Positions 1-6,730 of a stretch of 7,178 nt of DNA are shown here, piece by piece. Both the position numbers and the translations under genes were made by a program. This DNA comes from JAFGHJ01 sp964523975 (GTDB lineage: Bacteria > Hydrothermota > UBA3072): the NCBI GenBank assembly GCA_964523975.1, contig CAZGBM010000083.1, positions 1-7,178 of the forward strand. Direction: 5' to 3'. Each line of letters begins with the position of its first letter. Position 1 is the first letter of the stretch. The notes below the pieces were generated by a model. The model saw only the letters and a list, made by a program, of their open reading frames with translations, did not search any database and was not told where the DNA came from.

Positions 1-695
1 AATACTTGCAGCCCCTCTCTTCCGGGTTTCCCGTCCTGCCAGTCGGGAGGAGAATGTTTGAATATATTTCGCTCAGGGTGGGGCATGAGTCCCAATATTC
101 TGCCTGTTTTATCGCATAATCCCGCTATATGCTCACTTGAATTGGTAGGATCTTCTCCGATATATCTAAGTGCAATGTAATCTTCCTTTTCTATTTTTTC
201 TTTCGTTGGATCGTCTCCGATAAAAAGTCTTCCTTCACTATTAGCCATAGGTATGTGCAAGGTTTTTATTCCTCTTGTGAAGACGCAACGTGAACTTTCT
301 ACTTTTAGGTCAAGCCACTGATCCCTGAATGTTGCTCCGGGGATCAGGGTTAAAGTGACTTTTGCATCTTTGAAACCAGGCAGTAACCCTATCTTCATAA
401 GTATTTGAAAGCCATTACAGATACCGATCACGAGATTACCTTTATCCACGAAGTCCAACATCGTGTCTTTAATGGCGGTAAGCCTTGCTGCCATTGCGGT
501 ACCGGCTCCAAGGTCATCTCCGTAAGTAAAGCCTCCCGGGACTGCGAGTATTTGATTCTCTTTTAGCTTTCCCGGATTTCTGAGCAGTGTGTCTATAAAT
601 ACAAATTCTGTTTTTGCCCCGGCTTTTTTGAATGCAAAACTGGTTTCTTTATCGCAGTTAGTTCCGGGTCCTCTTAAGATCAGAGCTTTTACCAC
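1..695 (-). CDS. purQ: FGAM synthase glutaminase subunit PurQ (3' end outside window)
   Basis: Class I glutamine amidotransferase that hydrolyses glutamine and supplies ammonia to PurL for converting FGAR to FGAM, the fourth step of purine synthesis, in the cytoplasm. I translated 231 codons without a stop. The nucleophile lies in GICNGFQIL (Cys93) and the other two triad residues in LMPHPER (His206, Glu208). The N-terminal RGPGTNCDKE and the PGGFTYGDD loop (53-61) are also typical. The start is a GTG that overlaps the end of purL by 7 bases. It is preceded at 703-710 by a GGAAGGAG Shine-Dalgarno 7 bases away, lying inside purL, which suggests translational coupling. An ATG-only search would miss it. 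At 231 residues and still open, it is longer than the compact PurQ of Bacillus (about 227), and its 'HSPPDWQDGKPGREGLQ' tail suggests a version with a C-terminal extension. The identification is secure; the total length is unknown. Confidence 0.96.
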   Translation of the reverse strand, partial: MVKALILRGPGTNCDKETSFAFKKAGAKTEFVFIDTLLRNPGKLKENQILAVPGGFTYGDDLGAGTAMAARLTAIKDTMLDFVDKGNLVIGICNGFQILMKIGLLPGFKDAKVTLTLIPGATFRDQWLDLKVESSRCVFTRGIKTLHIPMANSEGRLFIGDDPTKEKIEKEDYIALRYIGEDPTNSSEHIAGLCDKTGRILGLMPHPERNIFKHSPPDWQDGKPGREGLQV

Positions 696-3520
696 TTTAC
701 TGCTCCTTCCCATTTTTCTAAAAGTTTATCTATTTTTATATTGATTAAAGTTTTATTTTTATTTTTTACAACAAGAGAATCCCCTTTCGTTTTTCCTATT
801 TTGAAATGAGGTATATTTTTTAGCAGTTCCTCTACTTTTTTCATGTTCTTTTCTTCTACTTCGATTAAGAACCTGGAATTCGACTCGCCGAATAGTAAGA
901 TATCGTACCGAAGGTCGGTTTTTAACCGGGAAAGATCTATTTCGCATCCGATTTTATTTGAAAAAGTCATCTCGGAAAGACCCACTGCAAGTCCGCCTTC
1001 TGATAAATCGTGAATAGATAGGAAGAGTTTATCTTTGTTGCCTGTGCTGAGTTTTTTTAATGTTTTGTATGAAAGTTCTCCGTCTACTTCAGGAACCATA
1101 CCTTTTATTCCATGTATTTTTGAAAATTCACTGCCTCCGAGTTCGTTTTTAGTCTCTCCTATTAAATAAATATGACTATTTTCTCTCTTGAAGTTGGAAG
1201 TCATCGAGTAGTTATAATCATTTATTACCGACATAGAAGAGATAAGAAGTGTTGGTGGTATCGAGATTCTATTTTTGCCTTTCCCTTGCATTGTGAAAAA
1301 GTTATTGAGACTATCCTTCCCGGATATGAAAGGAGTTTTGAATATTTTAGCGTAATCATAACATGCTTTTGTTGTTTCAAAAAGGTCGGCAAAGACATCC
1401 TTGTCAGCGACATCTCCGAAGCAGAAGTTATCGAGCAGGACCGCATTTTCAATATCTCCGCCTGCGGACACTAAGTTACGCAAAGATTCTTCGATAACTG
1501 AAGCAGCCATTCTGTATGGGTCTATTTTACCAAAGGCTGGATTTATTCCAAATCCAAGAACCACTGCTTTTTTTGAACTAAGAAGAGGTCTTATTACAGC
1601 TCCGTCAGAGGGAGATTTTTCTCCGGCGAAAGGTTTTAATACACTTCCTCCCCGAACTTCATGGTCGTATTGTTGGGTTATCCATCTTCTGCTGCCTACA
1701 TTTACGGATGAAAGAATTTTCGAAAGTATTTTCTCGAGGTTATCGGGAGCCTTAAAAGAAGAAGGGTTTCTATCGTATTTTTTAAATTTTATGGTTTTTT
1801 CAGGTATAGGAACTTTGTTGAAAAGGAAATCAGGGTCGAGATCTCCTACAACTTCTCCATTATATTTTAAGACTAATCTTCCACCGCCGAACTTGCCCAT
1901 GACTGTGAATTCTACATTTTCCTCTTCAAAAACGCACTTGATTTCCTCTATATTTTCAGGCGGGACTGCCAGTACCATTCTTTCCTGTGATTCAGAAACC
2001 CAGATTTCCCAGTAAGAGAGTCCTTCATACTTTAAAGGTGCTTTTTCTAGATTTACAATAGCTCCTACTTTTTCTCCAAGTTCTCCTATTGCGGAGGAAA
2101 AGCCTCCGGCGCCGCAATCTGTTGCCGCGCGGTAAAGATTTTTGTTTTTTGCTGCCATCTGAACATCAAGCATTTTCTTTTCTTCGATGGGATTCCCTAT
2201 TTGCACAGCTCCTCCGGAGACGTCTTGAGATTGTTCGTCGAGGCTTAAAGACGAGAAGGTGGCACCGTGTATTCCGTCTCTGCCGGTTTTTCCTCCCAGA
2301 GCGACTATTAGATCTCCTTCCTTGACTTTCTTTTTTAAATGTTTTTTCTTTATTATTCCAACGCTTCCGACAAAAATAAGAGGATTGTAATTGAAATCTT
2401 CATCGAAATATACTGCTCCGCCCACTGTTGGGATTCCCATTTTGTTTCCATAATCTCTTACTCCTGCGATTACACCGCGGACTATCCTTCTGGGATGAAG
2501 AACTCCCGGAGCTAAATTTTTTCTTTTACTTTCAGGGTCTCCGAAACAGAAAATATCGGTCGATGCAATAGGTTTTGCTCCAAGACCGCAGCCCATTGTA
2601 TCTCGTATTACCCCGCCGACTCCTGTTTCGGCACCTCCATAAGGTTCAAGTGCCGAAGGATGGTTGTGTGTCTCTGCCTTATATGTAACTGCGTATTCCT
2701 TATCGAATTCTATGGCTCCGGCATTATCGGAAAAGGAGAGCAGAACGTTGCTTTTGTTTATTTCTTCAGTTGCGCCTCTAATGTATCCAAATAGACTGTT
2801 TCCTTTGCCGTTTTCCGGTTCAGAGGACTTAATAGGAGATTTAAAAGTCTTATGACAGCAGTGTTCACTCCAGGTTTGAGCGATAGTTTCCAACTCTAAA
2901 TCCGTTGGTTCTCTACCTTCATCTATGAAGTATTTTTTAATTATTTTCATCTCTTCGAGGCTTAAAGCAAGCAGACCTTTTTTTGAAATGTCGATTAATT
3001 CTTCATCCGTGGCTTTCCTTATCGGAACTATATTCTTTTTAAATTTATATTGCGAAGGATGCGGGAATGTAACTTCAAGTGGGTCCACAGCCATCTGTAT
3101 AAGGTCATTCATTAGAAGTCTATTCTGTATTATGCTTAGTTCTTTATCGGATATTTCTCCTTTAAATATATAACGTTTACCTGTTTTTGTTTCTGTAACT
3201 TTGTAATTTAGGCTTTTTGCAACTTCCTTTAAAGTTTCTCCTTCTTCGTCGAAGACCCCGGGTTTGTATACAATGGTTGTGGTTTTGCCTTCTCTATCGA
3301 GTAATTTGTTTATCGAATATTCCTCGAGAGCAGGGTCGACCAGTACTTCCTTTGTGAGTTTCTCGATATCTAAGATGCTTAAGGAACCTTCAATAAAGAA
3401 CAGCTCGTTGATCCAGATCTGTTCTATCGAGGATATACCGAATAATAAGATATCTTCTTTAAGAGAGTTTGCTCGTGGATTTTCAAGATTTTTTTTGATT
3501 CCCTTTTCAACAAAAATCAT
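689..3520 (-). CDS. purL: FGAM synthase PurL with fused PurS-like N-terminal domains
   Basis: ATP-dependent synthase chain of phosphoribosylformylglycinamidine synthase, acting with PurQ encoded directly downstream. I choose ATG at 3520 (943 aa) because MIFVEKGIKK begins the first PurS-like strand; the frame is open to a TTG at 3553 (954 aa). In 943-aa numbering, two PurS-like repeats occupy about 1-70 and 80-145, the second with YKPGVFDEEGETL. A linker follows to about 200, then WSEHC (217-221, His220) and ETHNHPS, whose first His (285) matches the catalytic His72 of the small Thermotoga PurL. Further PurL signatures are PYGGAETGVGGVIRD, PTVGGAVYFDE, GRDGIHGATFSS and, in the second AIRS-like half, NPAFGKIDPYRMA, ISGKDSLNN and HDLSEGGLAVGLSEM. 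There is no C-terminal glutaminase domain, which fits a separate purQ. So the architecture lies between the single-chain enzyme and the PurS/PurQ/small-PurL complex. No convincing promoter or Shine-Dalgarno precedes the start. Function is secure; the start is moderately so. Confidence 0.95.
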   Translation of the reverse strand: MIFVEKGIKKNLENPRANSLKEDILLFGISSIEQIWINELFFIEGSLSILDIEKLTKEVLVDPALEEYSINKLLDREGKTTTIVYKPGVFDEEGETLKEVAKSLNYKVTETKTGKRYIFKGEISDKELSIIQNRLLMNDLIQMAVDPLEVTFPHPSQYKFKKNIVPIRKATDEELIDISKKGLLALSLEEMKIIKKYFIDEGREPTDLELETIAQTWSEHCCHKTFKSPIKSSEPENGKGNSLFGYIRGATEEINKSNVLLSFSDNAGAIEFDKEYAVTYKAETHNHPSALEPYGGAETGVGGVIRDTMGCGLGAKPIASTDIFCFGDPESKRKNLAPGVLHPRRIVRGVIAGVRDYGNKMGIPTVGGAVYFDEDFNYNPLIFVGSVGIIKKKHLKKKVKEGDLIVALGGKTGRDGIHGATFSSLSLDEQSQDVSGGAVQIGNPIEEKKMLDVQMAAKNKNLYRAATDCGAGGFSSAIGELGEKVGAIVNLEKAPLKYEGLSYWEIWVSESQERMVLAVPPENIEEIKCVFEEENVEFTVMGKFGGGRLVLKYNGEVVGDLDPDFLFNKVPIPEKTIKFKKYDRNPSSFKAPDNLEKILSKILSSVNVGSRRWITQQYDHEVRGGSVLKPFAGEKSPSDGAVIRPLLSSKKAVVLGFGINPAFGKIDPYRMAASVIEESLRNLVSAGGDIENAVLLDNFCFGDVADKDVFADLFETTKACYDYAKIFKTPFISGKDSLNNFFTMQGKGKNRISIPPTLLISSMSVINDYNYSMTSNFKRENSHIYLIGETKNELGGSEFSKIHGIKGMVPEVDGELSYKTLKKLSTGNKDKLFLSIHDLSEGGLAVGLSEMTFSNKIGCEIDLSRLKTDLRYDILLFGESNSRFLIEVEEKNMKKVEELLKNIPHFKIGKTKGDSLVVKNKNKTLINIKIDKLLEKWEGAVKW

Positions 3521-3590
3521 AGCAATAAATATATTCCATTTTTGAAATGTCAACTCCGTTATATAAAAAATTAGACAGTAGAGTTGTTCC

Positions 3591-3625
3591 GCTATCAGCT
3601 GACAGCTATCGGCTTTCAGCTAATC
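3591..3625. repeat. Five-unit heptamer tandem array
   Basis: Five consecutive 7-base units with the form GCTNNNN: gctatca, gctgaca, gctatcg, gctttca, gctaatc. The array lies between the start of purL and the 9-bp-unit element. GCT recurs exactly every 7 bases while the other positions drift, which indicates an old or loosely constrained array. The segment is not part of an evident gene. Its function is unknown. Confidence 0.7.
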
Positions 3626-3640
3626 CACTCCACAACCCAA

Positions 3641-3721
3641 TTTTTACATGTAGATAATGTAGAAAATGTAGATACTACTTTTGTTTTGATTTCTATATGA
3701 ACTACATGTTCTACATGTGTG
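3641..3721 (-). repeat. Hairpin-prone 9-bp-unit element, copy 1 (inverted relative to copy 2)
   Basis: An intergenic element of about 80 bases made of 9-bp units facing each other. Three atgtagNNN units (3648-3656, 3657-3665, 3666-3674) are followed by an AT-rich spacer of 27 bases and two inverted units, ctacatgtt (3702-3710) and ctacatgtg (3711-3719). The arms can pair, so the element could form a hairpin or cruciform. Its reverse complement aligns along the whole length with 6731-6811: 19 of 20 bases match at one end and 27 of 31 at the other, with a divergent AT-rich middle. It has no coding potential. It could be a REP- or MITE-like family member or a set of protein-binding sites. Confidence 0.8.
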
Positions 3722-3743
3722 ATTTTTTCCCTGTTTTCTTTTT

Positions 3744-3764
3744 GCCTTTAGCCGTGAGCCGTTT
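3744..3764. repeat. Three-unit heptamer array (gccttta, gccgtga, gccgttt)
   Basis: Three successive 7-base units beginning GCC sit on the far side of repeat-element copy 1. The period and the leading GC match the five-unit GCT array at 3591-3625, so the 9-bp-unit element appears embedded within, or inserted into, a heptamer-rich tract. With only three units, chance is a real alternative. Confidence 0.45.
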
Positions 3765-3817
3765 GTTGGGAACTTTATTTTTGAAACTGCATCTAAATAT
3801 ACAAAAGAAATTTTATC

Positions 3818-3846
3818 TTGACTTGATTCGGTGGTTGGCTTATAAT
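3818..3846 (+). promoter_or_regulatory. Sigma70-type promoter for the tonB-family gene
   Basis: The -35 box TTGACT (3818-3823, 5/6 to consensus) and the -10 box TATAAT (3841-3846, 6/6) are separated by the ideal 17 bases. Transcription would start near 3853, giving an untranslated leader of about 30 bases before the ATG at 3882. No operator-like palindrome overlaps the boxes. This is the strongest promoter match in the window. Confidence 0.85.
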
Positions 3847-3870
3847 ATTAATATATAACAGTTTTTTATT

Positions 3871-3876
3871 AGGAGG
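3871..3876 (+). promoter_or_regulatory. Shine-Dalgarno AGGAGG deciding the tonB start
   Basis: A full AGGAGG lies 5 bases before ATG 3882. A GTG at 3876 is in frame but overlaps the last base of this site, so it cannot be the start used with it. This fixes the protein at 201 residues beginning MDGKKYSYKR. Confidence 0.85.
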
Positions 3877-3881
3877 TGTAT

Positions 3882-4487
3882 ATGGATGGAAAAAAATACA
3901 GTTACAAAAGAATGTTCGGACTTCATATACGGCTTGGCTTTCTGATAACGCTTGTTGTTTTTATTCTTGGCTTTATGTTTTTCCCGGATTTCGGAAAGAA
4001 TTCTTATCAGCGTGAAGTGAGAACGATTATAAGAATCGATAAACTGAATCCTCCTGTAGATATAATCAGGATTCCTCCTCCACAGAGGTTGAAATTTCCG
4101 GTTGAGGCTAAAAACGACAAGGAAGTGGAAGAAGAAACTATTCCGAAAACCAATTTTATTGATGATGGTAAAATAGTTGAAGTCGAATTTGAGCCACCGC
4201 CTTTTGTTGCCTATGATGTTCCTCCGGAACCTTTGAACCTTAATAAGATACAATTCCCATATCCGGAAGTGGCCAGAAGGTTAGGAATTACCGGAACTGT
4301 CTTTCTTGAGTTGTGGATAGACAAAGAAGGAAATGTACGAAATGTAATTATTACCAAGTCCGTTTATCCTGTTCTGGATGAAATTGCGGTAGAAAACGCC
4401 TGGAAGTTGAAGTTTTCTCCGGCAATACAGTGGGGTAAACCTGTTGCAGTCCGTTATTCTTTTCCTGTTCACTTTAAGCTTGATTAA
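3882..4487 (+). CDS. tonB: TonB-family energy transducer
   Basis: TonB proteins carry energy from the inner-membrane ExbB/ExbD motor across the periplasm to outer-membrane TonB-dependent transporters. This 201-residue protein has that layout: a short basic cytoplasmic N-terminus (1-17), one membrane segment (about 18-34, GFLITLVVFILGFMFF), a periplasmic stretch with small proline clusters (IPPPQR near 65-69, EPPPF near 104-108), and a TonB C-terminal domain from FPYPEVARR (about 126) to the end. That domain has the characteristic GTVFLELWIDKEGNV, LDEIAVENAWKLKFSPA and GKPVAVRYSFPVHF segments. It is shorter and less proline-rich than E. coli TonB (239 aa), like TonB homologues of FCB-type bacteria. 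It has its own promoter and is followed by a terminator, so it is probably transcribed alone. ExbB, ExbD and an outer-membrane receptor are not in the window, so its transport partner is unknown. Its C-terminal domain is closely copied in the next gene. Confidence 0.92.
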   Translation: MDGKKYSYKRMFGLHIRLGFLITLVVFILGFMFFPDFGKNSYQREVRTIIRIDKLNPPVDIIRIPPPQRLKFPVEAKNDKEVEEETIPKTNFIDDGKIVEVEFEPPPFVAYDVPPEPLNLNKIQFPYPEVARRLGITGTVFLELWIDKEGNVRNVIITKSVYPVLDEIAVENAWKLKFSPAIQWGKPVAVRYSFPVHFKLD

Positions 4488-4512
4488 AGTTGGCTAAAAA
4501 GAGAGGAATTAA

Positions 4513-4541
4513 AACCCGGGAGGCATTCTGACTTCCGGGTT
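4513..4541 (+). terminator. Intrinsic terminator-like hairpin after the tonB gene
   Basis: AACCCGGGAG (4513-4522) pairs with CTTCCGGGTT (4532-4541) over 10 positions, with one G-T wobble and a 9-base loop. It lies 26 bases after the stop codon. The downstream run is only moderately T-rich (cgctgtttattaatatttt), so termination may be partial. It separates this transcription unit from the next gene's own promoter. Confidence 0.7.
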
Positions 4542-4564
4542 CGCTGTTTATTAATATTTTCCCC

Positions 4565-4592
4565 TTGACTAATTATACATTTTTCTTAAAAT
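4565..4592 (+). promoter_or_regulatory. Probable sigma70 promoter for the binding-protein/TonB fusion
   Basis: TTGACT (4565-4570, 5/6) and TAAAAT (4587-4592, 5/6) are spaced by 16 bases. Transcription would begin near 4599, just upstream of the Shine-Dalgarno. The same -35 hexamer is used in front of the tonB gene. A TATAGT at 4593-4598 looks better as a -10 box but has no usable -35 and would start transcription inside the ribosome binding site. Confidence 0.55.
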
Positions 4593-4602
4593 TATAGTAT
4601 AT

Positions 4603-4609
4603 AAGGAGG
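4603..4609 (+). promoter_or_regulatory. Shine-Dalgarno AAGGAGG for the fusion gene
   Basis: AAGGAGG lies 2 bases before ATG 4612 and 5 bases before ATG 4615. The second ATG has the workable spacing, so I use 4615 as the start. The choice changes the protein by one residue. Confidence 0.75.
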
Positions 4610-4614
4610 ATATG

Positions 4615-6654
4615 ATGAGAAAAGTAGGTGTGGGTCTTTTTTTCGTAATGTTGTTAATATTTTTATCCGGGTGTCAGAAAATCGAAGAATTTCGATATAG
4701 TGGTAATAAAGGAGGCACATTAATAATAGCGGTATTGGATGAGCCGTCGAATCTAAATCCTATATATCCTTCTATTTCGGGACTTTCTCCTGTTACCTCA
4801 CAGTTATTTACACCTTTGATTTCTGAGAAGCCGGATGGTAAAGTGCGACCGGCGCTTGCAGAGTCATGGGTTTATTCGGAGGATTTGAAATCCATTACTT
4901 ATACTATCGCGAAGGGAGCTACCTGGCACGACGGAAAACCTGTAACGGCTGAAGATGTTGTTTTTACGGCGGAACAAATACTAAATAGTAAGAACAAATC
5001 TCCGCTTGCACAAAAAATGAATTATGTGGAAAGCGTTGAAGCGCTTAATTCAAGGCAGGTTCGTTTTACTTTAAAACAGGTATTTGCGGGCGAATTGCAG
5101 AGCACGAATATATATCCGATTCCAAAGCATATTTTAGGAAGGGAAGACAATCTTCAGAACAGTAATTTCAATGTTAATCCGGTGGCTTCGGGACCATTCA
5201 AGTTGCAAGAATGGAATAAAGGAAAGTGGATAGAAATGGTTGCCAATCCCGATTATTTCAGAGGTAGACCTCCTCTGGATAGAATGGTTTTCTATACGCC
5301 TTCCTCTATGGGTGAACTTTTAAGCGAGCTGGTACTGGGAAATGTTGATTTGGCCTATGATTTGCCTCCGGGAAATTATGATACTCTTGAATCTTATCTG
5401 AAAGTCCTTTCGCCCGGAAGGTCATATACATATATCGGCTGGAATATGGCACGTTTCCCCGACAAAAAACTCAGGCAGGCTTTCAGCATGGCTATAGATC
5501 GAAGAAAAATAATTTCTGATGTTCTGGAAAATTACGGACAGATTGTGGATGGTCCGATAACGCCGGAACACTGGGCTTATAATCCGGATTTGAAGGGATT
5601 AAGAGAGGACAAAGAAGGTTCTAAGAAATTAATTGAGGAACTTGGCTATTCTAAGAAGAAAGGGCAGAAGTTCTATCAGGGTTTGAGTGTACAGATACTT
5701 GTTGAAGAAGAAAATGACATAAGAAAAAGGGTAGCCGCAAGCATTGTTTCGGATCTTCAAGCCATTGGAGTTCAGGCTGCAGTCGTAGCCCTTTCCGGAA
5801 CAGATTTGATTACGCGTTTGTTCAGTAAAAACTTTGATGCTTATATACTGGGATGGAATGTTGAAAAAGAGTTCAACCCGTTTCAAATTTGGGGGTCTGA
5901 AGGGATTTATAACTTCGTTGGTTATAAGAATTCAAGGATAGATGATCTGATGGGCGAAGCTCTTTTATCCCTCGATAGAGAAAAAGCCAAAAAAGCTCTT
6001 TACGAATTTCAGGAGATAATCAGAGACGATCTACCTTATACTTTTCTTTATGCACCGAAGAAAATCACGCTTGTTAAGAAAAGCATTCAGGGCGTGACGC
6101 AGGATGATAAAAGACCTGTTGTTTCCTTTGTTGATGAATTATGGTTTCGGAGCGTTTCCGGAACCGGCGTAGAACTTGCTTCTCTTGGTGAAAATTACAG
6201 GAAGGGTCCTGAGGAGGTAGAGACTAAACCGGTAAGAGAAGTGAGAGAAACTCCGGAACAGGTGTTGCAGGCGACTGCTCCTACTCTGGTACCCGAGAGG
6301 AGACCTGCCAGTGGCGAAGGAAGCGGGACGGGAGCGGATACTATGCCGGAAGAGGATGCCGAACCACCGAAGTTTGTTGCATATGAAGTTCCTCCGAAAC
6401 CTTTGAATCTTGATAGGGTAGTGTTTCCTTATCCGGAAGTAGCCAAAAAATTGAGTCTTAGCGGTACTGTTTATCTGGAATTATGGATAAACAAAGAGGG
6501 TAATGTCACCAATGTAGTTCTTATCAGGTCGGTGCATCCTATACTCGATAAGGTTGCGGTCGAAAACGCAAGGCAGCTGAGATTTTCTCCTGCAATTCAG
6601 GGAAATAAACCGGTAGCAGTTCGTTATTCCTTCCCTGTCCGTTTCCAGGAGTGA
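4615..6654 (+). CDS. Lipoprotein SBP_bac_5 solute-binding protein fused to a TonB C-terminal domain
   Basis: Positions below count from the alternative ATG at 4612 (680 aa); the chosen start gives 679. Residues 2-21 are a lipoprotein signal ending in the lipobox LSGC, with the lipidated Cys at 21. Residues about 34-513 are a full family 5 extracellular solute-binding domain, the peptide/nickel ABC-importer type: GGTLIIAVLDEPSNLNP near 34, the signature region LAESWVYSEDLKSITYTI then WHDGKPVTAEDVVFT (82-119), ASGPFKLQEW (192-201) and LRQAFSMAIDRRKI (287-300). A disordered-looking linker rich in P, E, G and S spans about 514-584. Residues 585-680 are a TonB C-terminal domain, 65/96 identical to that of the preceding gene. 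The protein should sit lipid-anchored in the periplasm. Gln follows the lipid Cys, so no E. coli-type Asp inner-membrane retention signal is present. There is no membrane helix to engage ExbB/ExbD. No ABC permease or ATPase gene is adjacent. Peptide, nickel or another ligand cannot be decided from sequence alone. Confidence 0.92.
   Translation: MRKVGVGLFFVMLLIFLSGCQKIEEFRYSGNKGGTLIIAVLDEPSNLNPIYPSISGLSPVTSQLFTPLISEKPDGKVRPALAESWVYSEDLKSITYTIAKGATWHDGKPVTAEDVVFTAEQILNSKNKSPLAQKMNYVESVEALNSRQVRFTLKQVFAGELQSTNIYPIPKHILGREDNLQNSNFNVNPVASGPFKLQEWNKGKWIEMVANPDYFRGRPPLDRMVFYTPSSMGELLSELVLGNVDLAYDLPPGNYDTLESYLKVLSPGRSYTYIGWNMARFPDKKLRQAFSMAIDRRKIISDVLENYGQIVDGPITPEHWAYNPDLKGLREDKEGSKKLIEELGYSKKKGQKFYQGLSVQILVEEENDIRKRVAASIVSDLQAIGVQAAVVALSGTDLITRLFSKNFDAYILGWNVEKEFNPFQIWGSEGIYNFVGYKNSRIDDLMGEALLSLDREKAKKALYEFQEIIRDDLPYTFLYAPKKITLVKKSIQGVTQDDKRPVVSFVDELWFRSVSGTGVELASLGENYRKGPEEVETKPVREVRETPEQVLQATAPTLVPERRPASGEGSGTGADTMPEEDAEPPKFVAYEVPPKPLNLDRVVFPYPEVAKKLSLSGTVYLELWINKEGNVTNVVLIRSVHPILDKVAVENARQLRFSPAIQGNKPVAVRYSFPVRFQE
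6364..6651 (+). other. Duplicated TonB C-terminal domain within the fusion gene
   Basis: This segment encodes 96 residues from PPKFVAYEVPP to the C-terminus. It aligns without gaps to the last 97 residues of the preceding TonB protein, and 65 of 96 positions are identical. The match includes the FVAY.VPP lead-in that lies before the folded domain, and the near-identical block KPVAVRYSFPV. The match stops sharply at the linker, which marks the fusion joint near residue 585. Confidence 0.88.
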
Positions 6655-6730
6655 ACCGAACCGAAGGTAGGTGTTAAATTAAAGGGCGGGCCGCTGACGG
6701 CAGAAAAAACAGAAGGGAATAAAAATAATT

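Noticed and set aside
1401..2015. 204-codon open frame on the plus strand inside purL
   Set aside because: It is antisense to highly conserved PurL sequence and has low-complexity, serine/proline-rich content with no domain or ribosome binding site. The same holds for the shorter plus-strand frames between 1172 and 3545.
3521..3600. Purine riboswitch or PurR box ahead of purL
   Set aside because: The leader is too short and AT-rich for a purine aptamer, and I found neither the conserved aptamer core nor an ACGCAAACG-type PurR palindrome.
3591..3764. CRISPR array
   Set aside because: The repeated units are 7 and 9 bases with no spacers of even length between longer repeats, and no cas gene is near.
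3840..4253. 137-codon open frame on the minus strand opposite the tonB start
   Set aside because: It runs through the promoter and the antisense of the TonB membrane anchor. Its residue content is that of an AT-rich shadow frame and it has no Shine-Dalgarno.
4593..4598. TATAGT as -10 box of the fusion gene
   Set aside because: Its best -35 partner would be 22 bases away, and the transcript would start within the Shine-Dalgarno.
5629..5886. 85-codon minus-strand frame inside the binding-protein gene
   Set aside because: It is antisense to conserved SBP_bac_5 sequence and has no start signal or recognisable motif.
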